From assembly GCF_017814975.1 (NCBI RefSeq), contig NZ_JAGIQA010000019.1, forward strand, positions 1-64,000: a stretch of 64,000 bases of DNA, given 5' to 3'. The position numbers and the translations under genes were made by a program. Below the pieces are notes generated by a model, which did not search any database, was not told the origin of the DNA, and was given only the letters and a program-made list of their open reading frames with translations. Origin of the DNA: Cupriavidus consociatus. Lineage in GTDB: Bacteria; Pseudomonadota; Gammaproteobacteria; Burkholderiales; Burkholderiaceae. Positions 41,432 to 49,624 of this stretch are shown in pieces. Position 1 is the stretch's first letter. Every line of letters begins with the position of its first letter.

Positions 41432-41570
41432 TTTCAGCCTTCCGCAATGTCTCGGGTGCGGGCATGATCGCAGCAAATGCGGCGCGCCGCGAGCCGCTTG
41501 AGCGACTACTTGAACGACCACTTGAGCGGCCGCCGCACCGGATCCATCGAAAACGGGAGAAAGGTTACGC

Positions 41571-42206
41571 ATGACAAGCAACAAGGAAGCGCAGGCAGCC
41601 CCGGCGGCGCCGGTGCGCTGCGGATGGTGCGGCACGCTGGAAGACTATTGCCATTATCACGACCACGAGTGGGGCTTCCCGGTCGCGGATGACCGCCGCC
41701 TGTTCGAGAAGCTGTGCCTGGAGGGCTTCCAGTCGGGCCTGAGCTGGCTGACCATCCTGCGCAAGCGCGAGGCCTTCCGCAAGGCCTTTGCCAACTTTGA
41801 CATCGACAAGGTGGCGCGCTTCGGCGAGCGCGATATCCAGCGCCTGCTCGGCGATGCCGGCATCGTGCGCCACCGTGGCAAGATCGAGGCCGCCATCAAC
41901 AATGCCCAGCGGGCGCGCGAGTTGCTCGAAACCGAATCGTCGCTGGCCGCCTATTTCTGGCGCTTCGAGCCCGATCTGGCCAGCCGGCCCGAGGTGCTGA
42001 CGCCCGAGGTGCTGCGCACCATGGCGATCTCGCCAGAATCCACGGCGCTGTCCAGGGACCTGAAGAAGCGCGGCTGGCGCTTTGTCGGACCGACCACCAT
42101 GTACGCGCTGATGCAGGCAATGGGCCTGGTCAACGACCATCAGGAGGGCTGCGCGACGCGGGCCGAGGTGATACGGGCGCGCAAGGCATTCAAGGTGCCG
42201 CGTTAA
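41571..42206 (+). CDS. tag: DNA-3-methyladenine glycosylase I
   Basis: A 211-residue base-excision repair glycosylase of the HhH superfamily that removes 3-methyladenine from alkylated DNA. The N-terminal RCGWCGTLEDYCHYHDHEWGFPV carries the zinc Cys and His, and the C-terminal VNDHQEGCATRAEV carries the second His/Cys pair. FEKLCLEGFQSGLSWLTILRKREAFR is the family core. GGGAGAAAGG lies upstream. The gene ends at the unusual convergent intergenic region. Confidence 0.96.
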   Translation: MTSNKEAQAAPAAPVRCGWCGTLEDYCHYHDHEWGFPVADDRRLFEKLCLEGFQSGLSWLTILRKREAFRKAFANFDIDKVARFGERDIQRLLGDAGIVRHRGKIEAAINNAQRARELLETESSLAAYFWRFEPDLASRPEVLTPEVLRTMAISPESTALSRDLKKRGWRFVGPTTMYALMQAMGLVNDHQEGCATRAEVIRARKAFKVPR

Positions 42207-42582
42207 CGGTCGTCGCCCGCGGTATACGCCCACCCCGGCGACCCGCTTGCGATCGGCGCCTTGTTCAGCGCCTGAGCGCTGCGATCAGTGCAACGGTCTT
42301 GATGTTGGTTCTTACATTGTTTACGTATGTAAACATAGTAGTAGTAGGTAAACCAGCCGCCGCGCCGTGGATAAGTCACCTTTCCTCTTTCGCCTCAAGG
42401 ACTTGCGAGAAAGATAACTGCGGTGCCAGCACAGCCGTATACGTGAACAGCCCGGCCCCTGCGTATACATGAGCGGCAACGGCATGGCGGTTATTCGTAT
42501 ACGTCCCACAGCGCGCCCCCAGGCGGGGCACAGCTTGTCCGGCGAGTTATCCCCAGGCGCGGGCGCAGATGTCCACAGCCGC
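42207..42582. other. Convergent intergenic region with CGTATACG cluster and DnaA-box-like sites
   Basis: 376 bases between the ends of tag and the CDF gene, with no supportable ORF. It holds GTATAC at 42222-42227, 42437-42442, 42463-42468 and 42497-42502 (the second and fourth within the perfect octamer CGTATACG); a further octamer is at 42609-42616 just inside the CDF gene. It also holds the dyad TGTTTAC-GTAT-GTAAACA (42318-42335) and two 8-of-9 DnaA-box matches in opposite orientation (42366-42374 and 42547-42555). The role is unknown. Confidence 0.6.
42318..42335. repeat. GTTTAC/GTAAAC dyad
   Basis: An 18-bp near-perfect palindrome (7-bp arms, centre GTAT) in an AT-rich patch, followed by a TAG triplet repeat. 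The form suits a dimeric DNA-binding protein. Confidence 0.55.
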
Positions 42583-43551
42583 CTAGCCGGCGGCGGTCAT
42601 CCTGGCCACGTATACGGGGTCGACATGCGTCATCACGTTGAGCACGTGATGGTGCTCGAGCGCGCGGCGCCGTGCCTCGACGGCGATCGCATGGCCCTGC
42701 GCCACGGTCAGGGAGCCATCGATCTCCAGGTGCACATCGACCAGCACCTGGTCGCCCATCTTGCGCGTGCGCAGGTCATGCAGGCCCTGCACGCCCGGCG
42801 TGCCGAGCAGGGTCGCCTCGATCGCCGCGACGGTTTCCTCGTCCGCGGCGCGGTCCATCAGGTCATTGAGCGCATCCCAGCCAAAGCGCAGGCCCATGCG
42901 CGCCACCATCAGCCCGACCACGATCGCGGCCACCGGGTCCAGCATGTGGTAACCGAGCAGGTTGCCGCCGATGCCCAGCGCCACCACCAGCGACGAGGCC
43001 GCGTCGGAACGCGCATGCCAGGCATTGGCGACCAGCATGCCGGAACGCACGCGCCGCGCCGCCGCCAGCAAGTAGCGGAACAGCAGTTCCTTGGAAACCA
43101 GCGTGGCCAGCGCCACCCACAGCGCCAGCGCCTGAACCGGCTGGGCGCCACCCGGGTGCTGCAGCTTGCCCACCGCGGCCCACAGCATGCCGGCGCCGAC
43201 CGCCAGCAGCAGTCCGCCCAGCGCCAGCGACGCAGCGGTTTCAAAGCGCAGGTGCCCGTACTGGTGGTCCGCGTCGGGATCCTTGCGGCTTTGCCATGCG
43301 GCCAGCAGCACCACGAAGTCGGAGAGCAGGTCGGACAGCGAGTGTGCCGCGTCGGCCAGCAGCGCCTGCGAGCCGGCGACCACGCCCGCGACGCCCTGCG
43401 CCGTGGTCAGCCCGATATTGACCGCCACGCTGACCAGCGTGCTGCGCCGGCCGGCGCGGTGGCGCGCGTCGGCTTCGCCCGCGGTTGCCGCGGTGGCGTC
43501 GTCCGGCAGGCCGGGGCCGAAGCCAAAGCGTTTTTCGGATTCCGATTCCAT
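42583..43551 (-). CDS. Cation diffusion facilitator family metal exporter
   Basis: A 322-residue CDF transporter for divalent metals (Zn, Co, Fe or Mn). It has six membrane helices with HxxxD-type metal motifs: LLADAAHSLSDLLSDFVVL in helix II and NAWHARSDAASSLVVALG in helix V. The cytoplasmic C-terminal domain has VHLEIDGSLTVAQGHAIA and a His cluster (LEHHHVLNVMTHVDP). The ATG at 43551 gives the usual length; the frame is open upstream without similarity. The metal is not predictable here. Confidence 0.9.
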   Translation of the reverse strand: MESESEKRFGFGPGLPDDATAATAGEADARHRAGRRSTLVSVAVNIGLTTAQGVAGVVAGSQALLADAAHSLSDLLSDFVVLLAAWQSRKDPDADHQYGHLRFETAASLALGGLLLAVGAGMLWAAVGKLQHPGGAQPVQALALWVALATLVSKELLFRYLLAAARRVRSGMLVANAWHARSDAASSLVVALGIGGNLLGYHMLDPVAAIVVGLMVARMGLRFGWDALNDLMDRAADEETVAAIEATLLGTPGVQGLHDLRTRKMGDQVLVDVHLEIDGSLTVAQGHAIAVEARRRALEHHHVLNVMTHVDPVYVARMTAAG

Positions 43552-43673
43552 CGCGCGACTATAGCCCAGGATACGCCGGCGCCCCATCGCATTGCCCGAC
43601 GTGCATGCGTTGCCTGGATCGTGGCGATTTCGTAACAGCGCTGGCGAAGTTCTTGCGCCGCCCTTACCGTAGT

Positions 43674-43697
43674 CATTGACCGGCATGCCGGTCAATG
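43674..43697 (+). promoter_or_regulatory. 24-bp perfect palindrome before a small gene
   Basis: A perfect 24-bp palindrome with halves reading CATTGACCGGCA and its complement ends 3 bases before the AAGGAGGG ribosome site of the small coiled-coil gene. It could be an operator for a dimeric regulator or a 5'-UTR hairpin. Confidence 0.6.
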
Positions 43698-43714
43698 CAA
43701 GGAGGGCCCCAACG

Positions 43715-43966
43715 ATGGCGATTCGGTCACTTGCCTCGCACAGCACGTCACAACTGCGCCGCCTGGTCGGCCAGATGCAGGCGGAAGTCGACGCACTGGA
43801 ACAACTGTCCACTCCCGATGCCGATGCGCAAAGCCGGCTCGGCTACGCCACCGCGCGGCTGCGCGACGGCATCGAGGCCGTGGAAGACGCGCTGCAATCG
43901 CTGCGCGTGCTGCAACAGGTACGGCCTTCGGCAATGAAGGCCCGGCGCCCGACGCGGGTGGCGTAG
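43715..43966 (+). CDS. Small coiled-coil protein of unknown function
   Basis: An 83-residue protein, mostly helical, with heptad-like spacing (LRRLVGQMQAEVDALEQLS and LRDGIEAVEDALQSLRVL), suggesting a dimeric coiled coil. No family recognised. A strong AAGGAGGG ribosome site precedes the ATG at 43715, which supports real translation. The leader holds a 24-bp perfect palindrome. No obvious partner gene. Confidence 0.7.
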   Translation: MAIRSLASHSTSQLRRLVGQMQAEVDALEQLSTPDADAQSRLGYATARLRDGIEAVEDALQSLRVLQQVRPSAMKARRPTRVA

Positions 43967-44195
43967 GACGGCGGGCGCTGCGGGCGCCGGCTTCAGCCCG
44001 GCACGATTGACCTGGAGGCGCCCCGATTGCGTCCAGCCGTGCGGCGCATCATCATCAAACGATTCAATCGGCTTCAGAAAAGATTGAATTCTGCCGGCCA
44101 GTCCGCGCTGCTAGAGTGCCCTTTGCCGCCCCGGGGCCAGAAGCCAGGCCATCAACGCGGGCCGGCTATTCCAAGACACAAGCGAGGAGACTTTG

Positions 44196-44570
44196 ATGAC
44201 GAAACGCGTACTGGTGACCGGCGCCCTGTTGGCTGCCATCTTCGTCGCCGGGCAGGCCGCCGCCCAGCAACAGCCGCAGGCACAGCCGGTGCAACCGGCA
44301 CAACCGGCACAACCGGCACAACCACAGAAGCCGATGACTGCCCAGGAGATGAAGGCGGCGTTCGCAGAAAAATTCAAGTCTGCCGATACCGACAGCGACG
44401 GCAAGCTGACCCGCCAGGAAGCCGAAGCCGGCATGCCCGAGGTGGCGAAGAACTTCGACAAGATCGACCGCAAGAAGACCGGCTATGTCACGCAGAAGCA
44501 GGTGGGCTCTTACGCTGTCGCCAAGGCCAAACAGCGCAAGACGGCCCAGGATCCCAGTTCGCTGAACTGA
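44196..44570 (+). CDS. Exported EF-hand protein with Gln/Pro repeat linker
   Basis: A 124-residue protein. A signal peptide (VLVTGALLAAIFVAGQAAA) is followed by a linker repeating QPA (about residues 25-43), then an EF-hand pair: a canonical loop DTDSDGKLTRQE and a degenerate one DRKKTGYVTQKQ that has lost most acidic ligands. It probably binds one calcium in the periplasm. The ATG at 44196 follows GAGGAGAC; a TTG one codon earlier is also possible. It ends at a strong terminator. Confidence 0.82.
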   Translation: MTKRVLVTGALLAAIFVAGQAAAQQQPQAQPVQPAQPAQPAQPQKPMTAQEMKAAFAEKFKSADTDSDGKLTRQEAEAGMPEVAKNFDKIDRKKTGYVTQKQVGSYAVAKAKQRKTAQDPSSLN

Positions 44571-44612
44571 AGCCAGCCGACCCGGCTTCCTTGAGGGAGG
44601 ACCCCAGAAACG

Positions 44613-44645
44613 AAAACGCACGGCATGAGATGCCGTGCGTTTTTT
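44613..44645. terminator. Bidirectional intrinsic terminator
   Basis: A 14-bp perfect stem (44613-44626 with 44630-44643), loop GAG, T-run on the plus strand and a T-rich tail on the minus strand. It separates the EF-hand gene from the tRNA gene that faces it. Confidence 0.88.
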
Positions 44646-44654
44646 AGAAAATCC

Positions 44655-44730
44655 TGGTGGACCGAAGGAGGATCGAACTCCCGACCTCTGCATTGCGAAC
44701 GCAGCGCTCTCCCAGCTGAGCTATCGGCCC
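44655..44730 (-). tRNA. tRNA-Ala (anticodon CGC)
   Basis: A 76-base cloverleaf on the minus strand with encoded CCA. The acceptor stem GGGCCGA/TCGGTCC contains the G3-U70 wobble pair that identifies alanine tRNAs. The D-arm reads GCTCAGCTGGGAGAGC, the anticodon loop TTCGCAA in a 5-bp stem (anticodon CGC, codon GCG) and the T-loop TTCGATC. It reads the GCG codon common in this genome. Confidence 0.95.
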
Positions 44731-44740
44731 GTCGCGGACG

Positions 44741-44770
44741 ATTGTAGCCTACTTCGGCAGCGGCCTTCAA
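44741..44770 (-). promoter_or_regulatory. tRNA-Ala promoter
   Basis: On the minus strand: TTGAAG (44770-44765), 18-base spacer, TACAAT (44746-44741), ending about 10 bases before the mature 5' end. Confidence 0.65.
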
Positions 44771-44804
44771 TCCTCCCCGGCTGGCATGAGGACACCGCAC
44801 AACA

Positions 44805-46526
44805 TCAGGCGGCGATGCCTGGGTTGCCGTTCATCCCACGCACTCTGGGCTCGTTCAGCGGCCGCGCCGTGACCTCCTTGGTGCTGCGCAGCCACTGCGC
44901 CATCACGTCCCAGACCGGTGCCCCGCCAGCTTCCCGCGCTTCTTCTGCCACCGGCGCCCAGCCCGCCACCTTGTAGGTCTTGCCAGCCTCCAGCGGCTTG
45001 CCCGCGAGGTGCATGTCGGTGATGCGCTTGCCCATGCCGGCGGTGGGATCGATGGTGTACTGCAGGCCGCCGACGCGCACCATGTCGCCGCCCTGCTGGT
45101 AGTACGGGTCGGGATTGAACAGGTTGTCTGCCACGTCTTCGAGGATGGTCTTGATGGTCTCGCCGGTCATTGCCGTCACGGTCGTGTACGGGTAGGTGAT
45201 GGCAGTCTGGTCCATCAGGTGTTCCATGGTGATGGCCTGCCCCGGCAGCAGCGTGGTGCCCCAGCGGAAACCCGGCGAGAACGCGATCTGCGCGCCCTGC
45301 ACCTGCATCAGGCCGTCCAGGATCAGCTGGTCGAAGGTGCCGTTGAAATTGCCGCGGCGGTACAGCATGCCGCGGTTGAGGGCAAGGACTTCGGCGAGCT
45401 TCTGTTCGTACGGTGCCCGAACCTTCCTGATGAGCGCGTCCATGGCCGGGTCGGCCGGCAGGTAATTGGCGAACACCGGCAGCAGCCGGTAGCGGAAATC
45501 GGCGACCTTGCCGCCTTTCATGTCGAAGTCCAGCACGCCGAGGAACTTGCCGTTGGAGCCGGCATTGGTCACCAGCGTGGTGCCGCCAGCGTTCTTCACT
45601 GCCACCGGCGCGGGCACGCCGTCATGGGTGTGGCCGCCGAGGATGGCATCGAGCCCGCGCACGCGCGAGGCCAGCTTCAGGTCGACGTCCATGCCGTTGT
45701 GCGACAGCAGCACCACCGCCTGCGCACCCTTGCCGCGCGCCGCATCGATGACCTGCTGCAGGTTTTCTTCCTGGATGCCGAAGGTCCAGTCCGGCACGAA
45801 ATAGCGCGGATTGGCAATCGGCGTGTACGGGAAGGCCTGGCCGATGATGGCCACCGGCACGCCATTGATCTCGCGGATCACGTACGGATCGAACACCGGG
45901 TCGCCGAAATCGTTGGTCTTGATGTTCTGCGCCAGGAAGGCGACCTTGCCCTTGAAGTCCTTGTCGACGATTTCCTTGACGCGGTCCGCGCCGAGCGTCA
46001 TTTCCCAGTGCGGCGTCATCACGTCGACGCCGAGCGCCAGCGCCGCATCGACCATGTCCTGCCCCTTGGTCCAGAGCGCCGTGGCCGAGCCCTGCCAGGT
46101 ATCGCCGCCGTCGAGCAGCAGCGCGCCCGGCCTGCCTGCCTTGAGCCGCTTGACCAGCGTGGCGAGGTGCGCAAACCCGCCGACCTTGCCGTAGCGGCGC
46201 GCGGCCTCGTTGAAATCGAGGTAGGTGAAGGCATGCGCCTGCGGCGTGCCGGCGCGGATACCATAGTGGCGCAGCAGCGTCTCGCCGACCAGGTGCGGCG
46301 GCTTGCCGGCGTAGTCGCCGATGCCGAGGTTGACGCTGGGTTCGCGGAAATGCACCGGCCGCAGCTGCGCGTGGCAGTCGGTGAAATGCAGCAGGTGGAC
46401 GTTGCCGAAGCGCGGCAGGTCATACATCGACTCGGCGACCTGCGCGGCGTGCGCGTCCTGGTGGGGGAAAGTCATGCCGCCGGCGCCGGCGATGGCCAGC
46501 ACCTGCAGGAACTCGCGTCGGTTCAT
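44805..46526 (-). CDS. soxB: Thiosulfohydrolase SoxB
   Basis: A 573-residue periplasmic dimanganese hydrolase that releases sulfate from the SoxY-bound sulfonate. The N-terminus NRREFLQVLAIAGAGG is a Tat signal. Metallophosphoesterase motifs are HFTDCHAQLRPV, LLDGGDTWQGSA, LLSHNGMDVD and LGGHTHDGVPAP, and the C-terminal 5'-nucleotidase-like domain has GNFNGTFDQLILDGLM. It is the last gene of the leftward sox operon, after the soxW-like gene. Confidence 0.97.
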   Translation of the reverse strand: MNRREFLQVLAIAGAGGMTFPHQDAHAAQVAESMYDLPRFGNVHLLHFTDCHAQLRPVHFREPSVNLGIGDYAGKPPHLVGETLLRHYGIRAGTPQAHAFTYLDFNEAARRYGKVGGFAHLATLVKRLKAGRPGALLLDGGDTWQGSATALWTKGQDMVDAALALGVDVMTPHWEMTLGADRVKEIVDKDFKGKVAFLAQNIKTNDFGDPVFDPYVIREINGVPVAIIGQAFPYTPIANPRYFVPDWTFGIQEENLQQVIDAARGKGAQAVVLLSHNGMDVDLKLASRVRGLDAILGGHTHDGVPAPVAVKNAGGTTLVTNAGSNGKFLGVLDFDMKGGKVADFRYRLLPVFANYLPADPAMDALIRKVRAPYEQKLAEVLALNRGMLYRRGNFNGTFDQLILDGLMQVQGAQIAFSPGFRWGTTLLPGQAITMEHLMDQTAITYPYTTVTAMTGETIKTILEDVADNLFNPDPYYQQGGDMVRVGGLQYTIDPTAGMGKRITDMHLAGKPLEAGKTYKVAGWAPVAEEAREAGGAPVWDVMAQWLRSTKEVTARPLNEPRVRGMNGNPGIAA

Positions 46527-46583
46527 GTCTCGTCCTGTGGATAAGTGCGTGCCGGTGGGCGCGTGGCGTCCGGCATCGCATCG

Positions 46584-47084
46584 CTATGGCTTTGCGTAAC
46601 GCTCCAGCGCGGCCACGTCGTCTTCGAGCATCTCGCCCACTTCCTTCTGCACCACGCGCCCGCGCGCGTCGATCACGTACAGCTCGGGCAGGCCCTTGCG
46701 CTTGCCGAACACCGCCTGCAGCGCAGCGGAATCCATCGTCGCCGGGAAGGTGTAGCCGCGCTTCTTCATGTAATCGGCGGCTTCGCGCGGATCCTTGTCG
46801 ATGCTGATGGCCAGCACCTGCAGCGGCGTGCCGCGCGTGCGCTCGTACAGCTTCTGCAGGCGCGGGTTCTGCATCGCGCAGAACGGGCACCACGAGGCCC
46901 AGTATTCGACCACCAGCGGCTTGCCGGCCAGGGCGGCGGCGCGCAGCGTGCGGCCGTCGAGCGTCTGCACGTCGGGCAGGCGCACGGTGTCGCCCACTTC
47001 CAGCGCGGCGCCGCCGCCGGCTGCGCAGGCCAGGCCCGCGGCCAGCAGCCAGCGCAGCAGGACGGCACGCGCGCCCGCACGCAT
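46584..47084 (-). CDS. TlpA/SoxW-like thioredoxin-fold protein
   Basis: A 166-residue exported thioredoxin-like protein. A signal or anchor (LLRWLLAAGLACAAGGGAA) is followed by the TlpA core with active site YWASWCPFCAMQNPRLQKLY (CPFC, about residues 65-68) and LPELYVIDARGRVVQ with the cis-Pro. In sox clusters SoxW-type thioredoxins keep SoxY or other Sox cysteines reduced. It starts 5 bases after the soxX stop. The SoxW assignment is by context. Confidence 0.85.
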   Translation of the reverse strand: MRAGARAVLLRWLLAAGLACAAGGGAALEVGDTVRLPDVQTLDGRTLRAAALAGKPLVVEYWASWCPFCAMQNPRLQKLYERTRGTPLQVLAISIDKDPREAADYMKKRGYTFPATMDSAALQAVFGKRKGLPELYVIDARGRVVQKEVGEMLEDDVAALERYAKP

Positions 47085-47089
47085 GGGGC

Positions 47090-47755
47090 TTACTGGTTGA
47101 CCGGCGAGGCCGGGTCGAGCAGCAGCGCCATCACGTCGCGGATCTGGGCCTCGGTCAGGATGCCCTTGTGGCCGAACCGCGGCATGTTGGAGCAGGCCGA
47201 ATAGGCGTTCGAATCCCAGATCTTGCCCCAGGTGTACTTGATGACTTCCTGCGAGTTGCCGCGCAGCTTGCCGTACTGGTACAGCGACGGGCCGATATTG
47301 CCGAACGAGATCTCGGCCTTGGTCATCTGGTGGCAGGCGTAGCAGTTGCCGCCGTTGGTGCCGCCGACCTGGTCGGTGAACTGCATGCCGCGGCCGTTCT
47401 GCGCGACCTTCTCGCCTTCCTTCCAGTCGCCGAGCCAGTTGCTGTCGGCGGGATATTTCACCTGCTTGAGCTCGGCGGCCTCGATCTTCTTCGCCAGCTT
47501 GTCCGGCACCTTGCTGCGGTCCGGGTACTGGCTGCAGGCCTGCTGCATGGTGTCCTGGTTCAGCACCCCTTCCACGGTGGCCGGACCCCTTGACGAAAAC
47601 GAGTCCTCGATCAGGTGCTTCATGTCGGCGTTGCTGACAGCGGCAGGCTTGCCCTTGGCGGGGCGGGCTGCCTTGGCGTTGTCCTGTGCGTGCGCGCCGG
47701 TTGCCAGCAGGGTGGCCAGCGCCGCGAGCGCCAGTGCCTTGGTGTGTCGTTGCAT
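47090..47755 (-). CDS. soxX: Cytochrome c SoxX
   Basis: A 221-residue periplasmic monoheme cytochrome c that pairs with SoxA to attach thiosulfate to SoxY. It has a signal peptide (LAALATLLATGAHA) and the heme site NCYACHQM (CxxCH near residue 139). The axial Met is probably in CSNMPRFGHKGIL. An N-terminal extension of about 60 residues precedes the cytochrome core, as in the long SoxX group. It lies 19 bases after soxA. Confidence 0.95.
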   Translation of the reverse strand: MQRHTKALALAALATLLATGAHAQDNAKAARPAKGKPAAVSNADMKHLIEDSFSSRGPATVEGVLNQDTMQQACSQYPDRSKVPDKLAKKIEAAELKQVKYPADSNWLGDWKEGEKVAQNGRGMQFTDQVGGTNGGNCYACHQMTKAEISFGNIGPSLYQYGKLRGNSQEVIKYTWGKIWDSNAYSACSNMPRFGHKGILTEAQIRDVMALLLDPASPVNQ

Positions 47756-47774
47756 GTTGTCTCTCCCGTACTGG

Positions 47775-48602
47775 TCAGCGCTTCATCGCCGGGCCGTCGT
47801 AGGTGCCGCCGTTGGCGTTCTTGGCCAGGAACATGGTCAGCGCGGTGATCACGTCCGAGCCATAGGCGGGTTCGGGAAAGCGTTGCTGGCGCAGGCAGTC
47901 GTACAAGCGGTGCTGCATCGAGCGGACTTCGCCCTGCGACACGCGGTACGCCGGCCAGGTGGTGTAGGCAGCCTGGGCGCCCTTGTCGGTCAGCAGGTTG
48001 GGCAGGTCCTGCAGGCGGATGCGCTGGCCGTCGACCGCGTGGCAGGTGGCGCAGGCAAAGTCATAGGCGCCGCCGCGGTAGAAGAACATCTTCTGGCCGA
48101 GGGCGTAGGTGCGCTTCTCTTCCGGATGGTTGAGCTGCACGTTCACCTTCACGCCGCGCGATTCGCCGGTCAGGTAGGCAACCAGGCGTTCGATATCGGA
48201 CGGCTTGCCCGAGGCCGAGAACGGGTTCCTGGTCGCCTCTTCTTTCGTGAGGCCCTGCAGCGTCACGCGGCACCAGGCCAGACGCTGCTCCAGGTCCATC
48301 ACCTTGTTGGCGTCCTTGAAGTAGCGCGGCAGCTCGGCGTAGGCGCCCTTGGTCACGCCCGGGCCCTTGCCCAGGTCGCATTGCTCGAGCGAGACGTTTT
48401 TGGGGCCGGCCGGCTTTTTCCACAGCTCTTCGCCGGCGGCTTCCCACAGTTCGGCGGGATTGCCTTCGGCCAGCATCTGGCGGTACTTGGCGATTTCGTC
48501 GGCGGTGCTGCCCTGCGCATGCACGGCGGCAGCGCCTGCGGCCGCGGCGGTGGCGGCCAGGGCCAGCGCGGCGCGCCGGGCCAGGCTTCGGATCGGTTTC
48601 AT
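47775..48602 (-). CDS. soxA: Cytochrome c SoxA, monoheme type
   Basis: A 275-residue periplasmic SoxA with one CxxCH heme site (FACATCHAVDGQRI, near residue 185) and the expected cysteine heme ligand in RLYDCLRQQRFPEP. The first domain lacks heme; two cysteines in LEQCDLGKG and LAWCRVTL probably form a disulfide, as in monoheme SoxA proteins. With SoxX it couples thiosulfate to SoxY. A signal peptide is present. Confidence 0.95.
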   Translation of the reverse strand: MKPIRSLARRAALALAATAAAAGAAAVHAQGSTADEIAKYRQMLAEGNPAELWEAAGEELWKKPAGPKNVSLEQCDLGKGPGVTKGAYAELPRYFKDANKVMDLEQRLAWCRVTLQGLTKEEATRNPFSASGKPSDIERLVAYLTGESRGVKVNVQLNHPEEKRTYALGQKMFFYRGGAYDFACATCHAVDGQRIRLQDLPNLLTDKGAQAAYTTWPAYRVSQGEVRSMQHRLYDCLRQQRFPEPAYGSDVITALTMFLAKNANGGTYDGPAMKR

Positions 48603-48691
48603 GGGGCTTCTCCTCGCGGCCGCGCCTTGCGGGACGGGCCGCTTTTTCTCGCTTCTTCTCTTGTCTTGCCGTCAGGCTGCGCCAGCCCGGC

Positions 48692-49147
48692 TCAGGGCTT
48701 GATATAGGCGTAGCCTTCCTCGGCCTGCAGGCGGGCGATCTCAACCACGCCGGCCTGTACCACTTTTGCTTCCATCAACAGCTGCGATTCGGTAATCCTG
48801 CGCGCGGTCAGCGTATTGCGGCAAACGCGGAACTCCACACCCTCGGCGGCCAGCGCGCCCACCGGGCTGTCGAAGCTGTTGCCGCGCGCATCCTTGGCGC
48901 CTTCGACCAGGAAATCGATACCATAGCCGAAAGCGACCACCACGATCTTGGTGCCGGGGGCGCCATTCAGGTGGTTGCGCAGGTTGCCCATCGCGCGCAC
49001 CGCCTGGTCGATGCCTTCGGACAGCTGGTACACCACCTTCACGCGCCCGCCCTTGCCTGCACCCGCCGGCGCCGACTGGGCCGAGGCCTTGGCCGCCAGG
49101 CCGATGGCTGCCAGGGCCGCCGATGCTCGAATAAATGCTCGCCGCAT
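48692..49147 (-). CDS. DsrE/DsrF-like family protein, exported
   Basis: A 151-residue protein with a signal peptide (ASAALAAIGLAAKASA) and a DsrE-type domain: RVKVVYQLSEGIDQAVRAMGNLRNHLNG, IVVVAFGYGIDFLVEGAKD, and the conserved Cys in GVEFRVCRNTL. DsrE proteins carry persulfide sulfur. Its place between soxZ and soxA suggests a role in periplasmic sulfur handling (inference). Confidence 0.82.
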   Translation of the reverse strand: MRRAFIRASAALAAIGLAAKASAQSAPAGAGKGGRVKVVYQLSEGIDQAVRAMGNLRNHLNGAPGTKIVVVAFGYGIDFLVEGAKDARGNSFDSPVGALAAEGVEFRVCRNTLTARRITESQLLMEAKVVQAGVVEIARLQAEEGYAYIKP

Positions 49148-49253
49148 AATGCTCCTTCCGCCCGGGTCCGTCCCGGCATTTCGCCCCGAACCTTAGCAGA
49201 GGACGGCGCGGCGTGCCGGCAACATGTCGGGCAACGGCCGGGATCGCGCGGCC

Positions 49254-49565
49254 TCAGGCGATGGTCGCTTCGTCGGTGCGCTTGTCGCCCTTGTTATCGA
49301 CCCAGGTCACGGCGACCTTGTCGCCCTTGGCGCCGCCCTTGAACTTGAAGTTCAGGAACGGGTCCTTGGACACCGCCGGGCCGAACTGGGCGCGGAACAC
49401 TTCCTTGCCCTTGCACTGGGCGGTCACGGTCTGGATATGCCAGGCCGGGATGACCTTGCCGGACGCATCCTTGCGCTGGCCCGTCTCCATGTCGTGCTTC
49501 ATCAGGATTTTTACATCAACCACGCCGCCGTTCTCGGTGGCGCGTACGCGCATCGGGTCTGCCAT
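49254..49565 (-). CDS. soxZ: SoxZ
   Basis: A 103-residue immunoglobulin-like partner of SoxY. It has no signal sequence and travels as a complex with SoxY through Tat. Typical segments are MADPMRVRATENGGVVDVKILMKHDMETGQRKD and NPFLNFKFKGGAKGDKVAVTWVDNKGD. It is 59 bases from soxY. Confidence 0.95.
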   Translation of the reverse strand: MADPMRVRATENGGVVDVKILMKHDMETGQRKDASGKVIPAWHIQTVTAQCKGKEVFRAQFGPAVSKDPFLNFKFKGGAKGDKVAVTWVDNKGDKRTDEATIA

Positions 49566-49624
49566 GTGTTTCTCCGGTTGCAGTTAGCGGAAATCTCGGT
49601 AACGGGGGTGAGGGCGTGCCGGCG

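Noticed and set aside
42207..42582. Chromosomal replication origin at the DnaA-box-like sites
   Set aside because: Only two imperfect boxes, no dnaA, dnaN, gidA, parAB or rpmH nearby, and no AT-rich unwinding element. At most a DnaA-binding locus.
46536..46544. A perfect DnaA box (TTATCCACA on the minus strand) upstream of soxB
   Set aside because: A single 9-mer in a 64-kb window is not surprising and there is no cluster.
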